Below, in pieces: positions 1 through 5,739 of a DNA stretch of 14,737 nucleotides. Each line of letters begins with the position of its first letter. The stretch's first letter is position 1. Source of the stretch: Acidobacteriota bacterium (lineage in GTDB: Bacteria > Acidobacteriota > Polarisedimenticolia > JAPUIV01); assembly GCA_027296665.1 (NCBI GenBank), contig JAPUIV010000281.1:1-14737 (forward strand). The letters run 5' to 3'. Both the position numbers and the translations under genes were made by a program. The notes under the pieces were generated by a model. That model was not told the origin of the DNA. It saw nothing but the letters and a program-made list of their open reading frames with translations, and did no database searches.

Positions 1-531
1 GACACCGAATCAGACGTTAGTTTCGTTTTCGGGATCCGCATGGGGTACAACATTTCCAACCACTGGCAAGTGGAGACGGTCTTCGACACCGCGGTGGTCA
101 GTTTTAAGGAGCCTTTCGACGACATCTCGATCGACACCACAACCATCCAGCTCAATGGGCTGTACAATTTCCGGAAAAAGACCACCGCCGGCGCCGATCC
201 CTACATCTTGGCGGGAATCGGGGTCAACAAGGTCGAATTCGAGGGCGCTCAAGTTGAAACCATTCTACCACCTCGGCCCCCGGTTCTATTCCTTCCCTTT
301 CAGGGCAGATCCGGATCGACCGACCTCACCGAGACCATGATCGTGCTCGGGTTCGGTCTCCGCATTTTTGGAACGGAGAAGTTCGGCTTCCGATTCGAGT
401 TGAAACAGAAACGGTACGATGTGTTTTTATCCGATTCGACCGATAATGAATTCACCTTCGGCTTGATGTGGTCACTCGGCGGCCCTGCGGCCCTTGAAGA
501 GGAAGAAGAGATCCCTCTGGATCTGGACTGA
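1..531 (+). CDS. Outer-membrane beta-barrel protein, 3' part only
   Basis: The reading frame is open from base 1, so the gene begins before the window and its signal peptide is not visible. The 176 residues seen have the alternating hydrophobic/polar pattern and Gly/aromatic content of a small beta-barrel of the OmpW or 'OMP_b-brl' type, for example FVFGIRMGYNISNHW, YILAGIGVNKVEF, MIVLGFGLRIFG and FTFGLMWSLGG. Such proteins sit in the outer membrane and are inserted by the BAM machinery. The last predicted strand (FTFGLMWSLGG) is followed by a Pro/Ala-Glu-rich acidic tail ending in IPLDLD, whereas most barrels end at the final strand with an aromatic residue. The product is structural or channel-like and cannot be named more precisely. 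I am confident of the barrel class and not of the function. Confidence 0.75.
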   Translation, partial: DTESDVSFVFGIRMGYNISNHWQVETVFDTAVVSFKEPFDDISIDTTTIQLNGLYNFRKKTTAGADPYILAGIGVNKVEFEGAQVETILPPRPPVLFLPFQGRSGSTDLTETMIVLGFGLRIFGTEKFGFRFELKQKRYDVFLSDSTDNEFTFGLMWSLGGPAALEEEEEIPLDLD

Positions 532-585
532 TTCGGCCCTCTCCATCCATCCCCCTCCGGCAACTCCGGTAACGAATGGCCACCC

Positions 586-750
586 TCACCTCCTACTGGC
601 CGGCTTCAGGTAATGCACCAGGGCGATGCTGGACACCAAGGCGAGAAGAATCGGATAGAAAAGCAGGACCAGGGCCAGGACACTCCAGGCAATGACCCGG
701 GAAACTTCCCGTTTCAGGAGCCTCCGCCATCGATTCTCTTGTTTTTCCAT
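586..750 (-). CDS. Small single-span membrane protein, hypothetical
   Basis: This is a 54-residue ORF. A basic N-terminus (KQENRWRRLLKREVSR) precedes one long hydrophobic stretch at about residues 19-47 and a short basic tail (KPASRR). That layout fits a single inner-membrane span with positively charged flanks. The chosen ATG (748-750) has a GGAG seven to eight bases upstream. The same frame stays open to another ATG at 813, but that start has a poorer ribosome site and would add a non-hydrophobic extension. The gene converges with the outer-membrane protein gene (54-base gap) and is divergent from the DUF4416 gene. I do not recognise a family. The clear span and ribosome site support a real gene, but 54 codons is short enough that chance cannot be excluded. 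Confidence 0.45.
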   Translation of the reverse strand: MEKQENRWRRLLKREVSRVIAWSVLALVLLFYPILLALVSSIALVHYLKPASRR

Positions 751-875
751 TGCCCACTCCGGTTTGGTGAAGTTCCGGATGATATCATAGCCGGGCCGGA
801 ACCTTGGTATCATGACCCCATCCCGGAAGGTTCCCGTTTTCTGGGGCGAGTGGTGTCGGTGTTTCCAGAGGAATT
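751..875. promoter_or_regulatory. Divergent intergenic region with TATCAT repeats
   Basis: This is the spacer between the divergent small membrane protein gene and the DUF4416 gene. It holds a perfect 10-base palindrome, ATGATATCAT, at 779-788, and a second TATCAT at 808-813, 25 bases from the first. The hexamers resemble -10 elements, but no matching -35 sequence was found at a proper distance on either strand. A protein-binding site is possible, and the assignment as a promoter region is inferred from the divergent gene layout. Confidence 0.2.
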
Positions 876-1415
876 ATGCCCGGACCCAGGGTGAAACCGA
901 TTTTTTCCGTCCTGTTCTCCGAGGGAGAGTCGATCTCGCGTTGTCAGGAGATCCTGGAGGAGGCGTTCGGCTCCATTGAAGCGATCAGCGAACCCTTCCT
1001 CTTTCTTTTTTCCGATTACTACCGGAAAGAGATGGGGCCGGACCTTCAAAAGGTCCTGTTCGCCGTCGAATCGCTGATGGAATCGGATGGGATCGTCCCA
1101 TTAAAGAAACTCTCCATGCAGATTGAGGAGAAGCACCGGCACCTGGAAACCGGCGGTCGCAGGTTCAACATCGATCCGGGGTTCCTGTCTCTCAACCAGT
1201 TTGTCCTCACTTCCAGGAAGGAGGCGGCCCACAGGATCTACCTCGCCTCGGAAATCTTTGCCGAAGTGGCCCTGATTTACTCGCGGGGGAAATACCGCCC
1301 TCTCGACTGGACCTATCCGGACTTCCGACTGGACAGGGTGTCGGGATTCCTGCGCAGGGTTCGCGGCCGCTACCTCCGTCAATTGAAATCACCGCCAGGA
1401 ACCGAAGTTCTTTGA
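876..1415 (+). CDS. DUF4416 family protein
   Basis: This 179-residue protein matches the layout I know for DUF4416: an N-terminal PIFSVLFSEGE segment, EPFLFLFSDYYRKEMG near residues 39-54, then FNIDPGFLSLNQFVLTS, HRIYLASEIFAEVALIYSRG and PLDWTYPDFR. The length is normal for the family. DUF4416 has no established biochemical role. Members are sometimes labelled GTP-binding in databases, but I see no Walker A (GxxxxGKS/T) or other G-protein motif here. The ATG at 876 has AGAGGA three bases upstream, which is closer than usual. A GTG at 891 is an in-frame alternative that would remove five residues. The last 37 bases overlap the end of the HAD phosphatase gene on the other strand. The family call is firm and the function unknown. 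Confidence 0.85.
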   Translation: MPGPRVKPIFSVLFSEGESISRCQEILEEAFGSIEAISEPFLFLFSDYYRKEMGPDLQKVLFAVESLMESDGIVPLKKLSMQIEEKHRHLETGGRRFNIDPGFLSLNQFVLTSRKEAAHRIYLASEIFAEVALIYSRGKYRPLDWTYPDFRLDRVSGFLRRVRGRYLRQLKSPPGTEVL

Positions 1416-2062
1416 CGAGCCGGATTCTTGAAGGGAAAAAGGCCGATGAGATCTGTCAAATGGGCCCCCCCACAGACCCGATCGGCCCCGTTCGCAGCTT
1501 CCTGGTCCGTCGGCCTGTAGGCAATCGAGAATCCCACGGTCCGGAACATCGAGAGATCCCCCTCACTATCACCCACCGCAACCACCTGTTCCGGGAGGAT
1601 GGAAAACCGCTTGCAAAATAACGAGACGGGAAGATCCTTGCGCCCGTGTTCGACGCGGATCTCGACCTCGCCCGTGACCCTTCCTCCCTCCGTGATCAGA
1701 TGGTTGGCAATGCAGAAGTCCATTTGCAGCTCCCTGGAGACCCGGTCGGCAAGAAGAGTTAACCCCGTCGAGACCACCCCGATTAGCAGGTTCCGCGCCC
1801 GGAGGAAGGCAATCAGCTCATGGGCGCCGGGCCTGAGATCAATTTCGTCAGCGAAGGCTCGGAGCTTGCTGATCGGCATTCCTCGCCAGCAGGCGGCATC
1901 CCGAGCGCAGAATTCCTGGTAGGATATCCTTGTATTTCTGAACTCCTCCTGGTAACGATCCGCGCCCGCTCCCCAGAGTTGTAGTCTTTCGTGGAGATAC
2001 TTCCAAACGCTGGCCGGATCGGTCAGGGTTCCGTCCAGATCGAATAAAACAGCCCGGTACAC
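1379..2062 (-). CDS. HAD-superfamily phosphatase, SerB-like
   Basis: This is a 227-residue haloacid-dehalogenase hydrolase. Motif I is FDLDGTLTD with nucleophile Asp8 and acid/base Asp10. Motif II is Ser98 in GVVSTG. A lysine for motif III lies at Lys142 or Lys151. Motif IV is GDSEGD (Asp165, Asp169), which binds magnesium. A small helical cap lies between motifs I and II, giving the phosphoserine-phosphatase-like (HAD-IB) arrangement. Substrates in this group range from phosphoserine to sugar phosphates, so the substrate cannot be assigned. Translation starts at GTG (2060-2062), four bases after a GAGGAGG ribosome site. It follows the sensor HD-GYP gene by 39 bases on the same strand and is probably the last gene of that transcript. 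Its last 12 codons are antisense to the end of the DUF4416 gene. Confidence 0.85.
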   Translation of the reverse strand: MYRAVLFDLDGTLTDPASVWKYLHERLQLWGAGADRYQEEFRNTRISYQEFCARDAACWRGMPISKLRAFADEIDLRPGAHELIAFLRARNLLIGVVSTGLTLLADRVSRELQMDFCIANHLITEGGRVTGEVEIRVEHGRKDLPVSLFCKRFSILPEQVVAVGDSEGDLSMFRTVGFSIAYRPTDQEAANGADRVCGGAHLTDLIGLFPFKNPARQRTSVPGGDFN

Positions 2063-2101
2063 GAGTCCTCCTCGGGTTCCGGGTCCGGCAAGGGCGGCGA
2101 T

Positions 2102-3907
2102 TCACCCGGAGGTGGGTACGGGAACGGCGGTAGAAGCGGCAAGTTTATTCTGCAAGTTCCGGATCTTACCACTTCTGCAGGCATCGTGGAATGCCCGGAC
2201 GACCTCCGGGTCCAGGGTCTGCCCGGCCAGATCGACCAGGCGGGCAAGCGCCTTTTCGGTGGTCATCGCCTTCTGGTAGGGCCGGTTCGTGGTCATCGCA
2301 TCAAAGATATCGGCGACCGTTATTATCCGGGCGATCATGGGAATATCCTTGCCCCTGAGGCCCTTCGGATAGCCCCCCCCGGCGAAACGCTCGTGATGGT
2401 GCAGTAAACCCGGAATGACATTTTTCATGTTCTTGATGGAGGACAACATGTTAGCCCCCTGGACGGGGTGCTTTTTCATGATCTCGAACTCCTCGTCGGT
2501 CAAGCTGGAGGGCTTGAGGAGAATCCTGTCGTCGACGCCGATCTTGCCGATGTCATGGAGCAGCGATGCAACATGGACGTCGCGAATCTCCTGCTTCGCC
2601 AGCTTCAACTGTTTCCCCAGGGCAACGGAGTACTGGTTGACCCGTTCGGAATGGCCGCGGGTGTAAGGATCCTTTTCATCAATGGCAGACGCCAGCGCCT
2701 TGATGATGCCCAGAAACAGATCGCTGTTCTCCTTGGCAGCGTTCTTCAGGCGATGGATGAACCCCTGGATATCCTCCGCCATCGAGTTGAAGGTTTCCGC
2801 CAGTTCCCCGATCTCGTGGCTGCCGCGCACCGGGACCCGGACGGAAAAATCACCTCTGGCAAAAGCATGGCTGGTTGCGGCCAATCTCTGAATGGGGCGG
2901 CTGAGGCGGGCGGCGAAGGTCCATCCTACCAGGATCGCAATGCCGAAGGCCCCGATGGCCCATTTCCATGTGCTGCCAACCATTTCCTGAACGGAAGAAT
3001 ATGCGAGTTTTCGTTCCACCTGGGCGAAAATGCCCCACCCCAATTCCGTTTCATCGAAACTGCCAAGGATTTCCTTCTCTTCCCCCTCGACCAAAATTCG
3101 AAAATCAGATGTTTCCTTGCTCCGGTTTCCCACCGCCAGGAATTTCTTCACCAGTCCGAACTCCCGGGGGTCGACCCTGGTCAGGAGTCCCGTCGGATCG
3201 ATCGAGGCGAACAGTGTCCCCCCGGAATCGAGGGCGTACAGGGTATATCCGGAATGGCGAGGCCCGATCGCCTCCTCCCAGAGTCCCTCCGCGTCAACAA
3301 GCGCGGTAAGGCTGCCCTTGAACTTCGACCTGCCCCGTAGGGGGATCGCCATGATGATCACGCTGCGGGTTCCTCCGGAGACTTCCAGAGGGCTTGGACC
3401 AAGAACCAGAACCGAATCACTTTTCCCAAGTTTCTTTCTGGCCTTTCGCAGCAATTCCTTTGCTCCGGGCACGGAGTCAAGGAATTCAGGCCTGGAAAGA
3501 AACCGGTTCCCCCGCGCGAGAATCAGCTCCGCGGTGAGGAATCCCTCACCGAGCAAAGACTCCAATCCTCCCACCTCCAGAAGGAAACGGCGCAGACCCC
3601 GCACACCGGATGTACTCAGAACCGAGGTGATCCCATTTTCGGTCTGTTGGAGTTTCCCGTCCAGGGAATTGAGCCGGAAGTCGATCTGGCGAACAATGGA
3701 AGAAGTGGCCTGGAGCTGGTGGGCCTGCTGAGCCGTGATGAGATTCTCACGGCTGATGGAGATCAACTTCCAGGCCGCCGTCAAGAGAGGCATCAACCCC
3801 ATCAGGACGAGCAGAAGGATCAGAGGGTAGAGTATCTTGATCCGGCGCCCTGTTCTCGGAGGTGAGGGGGCACTCCCCACCGCCTTTCCGACATCGTGGT
3901 CATACAT
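2102..3907 (-). CDS. Membrane sensor protein with HAMP and HD-GYP domains (cyclic-di-GMP phosphodiesterase)
   Basis: This is a 601-residue protein. A first membrane span at about 25-45 is followed by an extracytoplasmic sensor region (about 46-312, Cache-like in size but not assignable by eye), a second span at about 314-333, HAMP at about 330-382 and HD-GYP at about 395-580. HD-GYP domains hydrolyse cyclic-di-GMP. The metal-binding residues are present: Glu411, His419, His451-Asp452, His480, His504-His505 and the Asp of ADIFDA, plus Lys455. The loop normally read as HHExxDGxGYP is HHERFAGGGYP here, with Ala509 in the Asp position, although GYP itself (512-514) is intact. The ATG at 3907 has GGAG eight bases upstream. 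A TTG at 3991 in the same frame is a weaker start. It follows the receiver-HD-GYP gene and probably shares its transcript. The predicted role is a signal-responsive phosphodiesterase at the inner membrane. Confidence 0.9.
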   Translation of the reverse strand: MYDHDVGKAVGSAPSPPRTGRRIKILYPLILLLVLMGLMPLLTAAWKLISISRENLITAQQAHQLQATSSIVRQIDFRLNSLDGKLQQTENGITSVLSTSGVRGLRRFLLEVGGLESLLGEGFLTAELILARGNRFLSRPEFLDSVPGAKELLRKARKKLGKSDSVLVLGPSPLEVSGGTRSVIIMAIPLRGRSKFKGSLTALVDAEGLWEEAIGPRHSGYTLYALDSGGTLFASIDPTGLLTRVDPREFGLVKKFLAVGNRSKETSDFRILVEGEEKEILGSFDETELGWGIFAQVERKLAYSSVQEMVGSTWKWAIGAFGIAILVGWTFAARLSRPIQRLAATSHAFARGDFSVRVPVRGSHEIGELAETFNSMAEDIQGFIHRLKNAAKENSDLFLGIIKALASAIDEKDPYTRGHSERVNQYSVALGKQLKLAKQEIRDVHVASLLHDIGKIGVDDRILLKPSSLTDEEFEIMKKHPVQGANMLSSIKNMKNVIPGLLHHHERFAGGGYPKGLRGKDIPMIARIITVADIFDAMTTNRPYQKAMTTEKALARLVDLAGQTLDPEVVRAFHDACRSGKIRNLQNKLAASTAVPVPTSG

Positions 3908-3961
3908 GAATCGATCTCCGCGCCAGCCGCATGGACCTCCGGATGGATGGCTTTCCCTCTC

Positions 3962-3973
3962 CAACTTAAGTTG
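3962..3973. promoter_or_regulatory. Perfect 12-base palindrome between the two HD-GYP genes
   Basis: CAACTTAAGTTG is an exact 12-base inverted repeat in the 138-base gap upstream of the sensor HD-GYP start, 55 bases before the ATG. It is AT-rich compared with its surroundings, so it stands out. It could be an operator or dimer-binding site. Nothing in the sequence identifies the regulator, and a chance palindrome is possible. Confidence 0.25.
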
Positions 3974-4045
3974 TCCGGGAAGGACAGTCAAAGGGTCGAT
4001 TTCCTGACCGTCGGATTATTGACGGGCCGGGAGGCGGGGCGGACC

Positions 4046-5104
4046 CTACTTTTCCAGGGTCATGATGAAAGCCTTGACCACTTCCGGGTCGAACTGGCTG
4101 CCGGAGTAGGTCTTCATCTCCGAAAGGGCATACGAGAGGGGTTGGGCGATACGATAGGGCCGGTTCGAGGTCATGGCATCGAAGGCATCTGCCAGCCGGA
4201 CAATTCGGGTCCCATCGGACACCTGATCCCATGTAAGTCCCCCCGGGTACCCGGAACCATCGAAATTTTCGTGGTGACACTGAACCGCATCGACGAATTT
4301 CAGGGTGTGCCGGACGGGGCTCAGTATCTGCCCCCCCACCGCGGGATGGGTCCGCACCAATACCATTTCTTCCTCGGTCAAGGAACCCGGTTTGTTCAAG
4401 ATTCTATCGATCATGCCGATCTTTCCGATGTCATGAAGAAGGGCGATTTTCTGGATCGCCTCAACGTCCTGGGCATTCATTCCCACCGCCCGGGCAATCG
4501 CCACCGAAAATTTTGCCACCCTCTGGGAATGCCCGGCCGTATAGGTGTCCTTCGCTTCCAGCGCAATAGCCAACGATTGAATGGTCTGCATATAGCTGGT
4601 TTCCACCTGGTGCTTGGCGGTCTTGAGCTGCTTCAGGGTGGCCTGTAACTCGGTGTTTTTTACCTGAACATCATTGAAAAGGGTCTCGTTGATTCTCTCC
4701 ATGCGGTGTTGGCGCAGGAGGGATGAAACCGCGAATTCCAGTTCCTCGGGGACCCAGGGTTTTTTCAGGTAACGATCCAGATCAGCGTTGTTGAAGGCGT
4801 AGACCGCATCCTCCAGTTGACCGTTCCCGGATAGAAGAATCTTTACCGATTTTGGAAATTTCTGGTGCACCATTTCCAGAAAGCGAACCCCGGGGATCCC
4901 AGGCAAATCCTGCGCGGAGATCACCATCGACAGATCCTGGCCTTTCTGACTCATGCGGTAGATCAAATCCAGGGCCTGTTCAGAGGAGACGGCCTCGTGA
5001 ATCTCCTCAAACTCATCCACGAACTTATGAAGTTCTTCAGAGAGCTTCTTGAGATCGCTCTGATCCCTATCCACGCAGAGAATAAATCCCTTTTTCAGTT
5101 CCAT
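4046..5104 (-). CDS. Receiver-HD-GYP protein with a degenerate receiver domain
   Basis: This is a 352-residue soluble protein: receiver (REC) fold at about 1-125, a charged helical linker at about 130-170 and HD-GYP at about 175-345. This is the RpfG-like layout of response-regulator cyclic-di-GMP phosphodiesterases. The HD-GYP site is complete: Glu183, His192, His224-Asp225, Lys228, His253, His277-His278-Glu279, FDGSGYP (281-287) and Asp306. In the receiver, Asp12, Ser92 and Lys115 of the usual pocket are recognisable, but the phospho-accepting Asp is replaced by Ala64 (VISAQDLPGIPG, where VISD is expected). Classical phosphorylation is therefore unlikely. The ATG at 5104 follows GGAGGAAGC, a strong ribosome site. 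The frame stays open to 5338, but that extension is low-complexity and unlike a receiver. It is the first gene of the minus-strand HD-GYP/HAD set. Confidence 0.92.
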   Translation of the reverse strand: MELKKGFILCVDRDQSDLKKLSEELHKFVDEFEEIHEAVSSEQALDLIYRMSQKGQDLSMVISAQDLPGIPGVRFLEMVHQKFPKSVKILLSGNGQLEDAVYAFNNADLDRYLKKPWVPEELEFAVSSLLRQHRMERINETLFNDVQVKNTELQATLKQLKTAKHQVETSYMQTIQSLAIALEAKDTYTAGHSQRVAKFSVAIARAVGMNAQDVEAIQKIALLHDIGKIGMIDRILNKPGSLTEEEMVLVRTHPAVGGQILSPVRHTLKFVDAVQCHHENFDGSGYPGGLTWDQVSDGTRIVRLADAFDAMTSNRPYRIAQPLSYALSEMKTYSGSQFDPEVVKAFIMTLEK

Positions 5105-5641
5105 GCTTCCTCCGGATCTCTCCGGACCTTTCCTCCTGAAATGTAGGTTCACCGCCAACCTCCTGCAACCGGGAGAGTTCGCCCACTGTCCGGGTGGTTC
5201 CACCCGCCCGGCGGGCGGGGATCCGAGAACGGATAATACCTGGCGCGGGGCCGGGCTCCTGCTCTCCGGCTCTGAGTCCTCGAGGCCGTTTCCCGACGGC
5301 CCAGGGAAGGCCGGACACATTTGCGGCTCTTCGGACATGTCGCCTTCCGATCAGGGCACGGCCCCGGATCCTGACCAACCCCTCGCTGAGTCGGGACCGA
5401 TAGACGAGTGCATTCCAGTCGGGAACCGCGCCCCCGGTCGCACGGCGATTTGTCCTCAGAGCCTCCCGACTTTCAGCCCGTCAGGGCCGTTGCGGACCGG
5501 CCTCGGAGGACCATGAGCCGCAGACCGGAGGGCCGGGTACCGACCCTGGAGCTGTTTTCTGGCCGCAGGCCGGCGGGCCGGGCCCGAAGAATAGTTGCCA
5601 CCCGTCCGGGACCGTAGAGACTCCCTCCCCGGCACTGCTTC
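5105..5641. other. Long GC-rich intergenic region without a convincing gene
   Basis: This stretch separates the divergent HD-GYP and LPS operons. ORFs in it are low in hydrophobic pattern, rich in Pro, Arg and Gly, lack good ribosome sites and look like chance frames of GC-rich DNA. I see no tRNA, and no match by eye to RNase P RNA, 4.5S RNA or tmRNA signatures. It contains a hairpin pair at 5191-5219 (separate entry), a GGCCGT/ACGGCC hairpin at 5284-5301, and a weak minus-strand -10-like TATTAT (5238-5233) with no recognisable -35, which could start the HD-GYP transcript. It may hold long 5' leaders or a small RNA, but nothing proves this. Confidence 0.4.
5191..5219. repeat. Two overlapping, mutually exclusive hairpins
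   Basis: CGGGTG (5191-5196) pairs with CACCCG (5201-5206) around a 4-base loop. CCCGCCC (5203-5209) pairs with GGGCGGG (5213-5219) around a 3-base loop. Bases 5203-5206 belong to both stems, so only one can form at a time. In the minus-strand RNA they lie roughly 85-115 bases upstream of the receiver-HD-GYP start. No U-tract follows, so neither is a standard terminator. The shape suits a leader switch or a protein-binding site, but in such GC-rich DNA chance is a real alternative. Confidence 0.4.
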
Positions 5642-5671
5642 TTGACAGCACGGAAACCACTCTCCTATAAT
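5642..5671 (+). promoter_or_regulatory. Perfect-consensus sigma-70-type promoter of the LPS operon
   Basis: TTGACA (5642-5647) and TATAAT (5666-5671) are exact matches to the housekeeping consensus, separated by 18 bases. Transcription would start near 5678, giving a leader of about 60 bases before the TTG start of waaA-lpxK. The downstream genes are tightly packed, so this promoter probably serves the whole operon to 11188. Confidence 0.85.
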
Positions 5672-5739
5672 CACTTAGCCCTCGTCCTGGACCCCCGAGA
5701 CAGGTCATCGGCGATCTAGAACCAACCGGGAGTCATACC

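Noticed and set aside
763..813. Sigma-70 promoter for the DUF4416 gene using TATCAT
   Set aside because: No -35 box lies 16-18 bases upstream of either TATCAT hexamer.
2468..3340. 290-residue plus-strand ORF inside the sensor HD-GYP gene
   Set aside because: It is antisense to a gene with clear domains and shows no domain of its own; long antisense frames are expected in GC-rich coding DNA.
3908..3991. 28-residue N-terminal extension of the sensor HD-GYP protein
   Set aside because: It would start at TTG with a distant AGGA. The ATG at 3907 has GGAG at good spacing and leaves the first membrane span near the N-terminus.
3896..4648. 250-residue plus-strand ORF across the two HD-GYP genes
   Set aside because: It is antisense to the conserved HD-GYP coding sequence and has no ribosome site or recognisable family.
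5105..5338. 78-residue N-terminal extension of the receiver-HD-GYP protein
   Set aside because: The frame is open to an upstream start, but the extension is Pro/Gly/Arg-rich without domain features, and the ATG at 5104 has a strong GGAGG and begins directly with the receiver fold.
5105..5641. RNase P RNA, 4.5S RNA, tmRNA or tRNA in the intergenic block
   Set aside because: I looked on both strands for their conserved core sequences, such as GAGGAAAGTCCGG or GGAAGGAAGCAG, and a T-loop, and found none.
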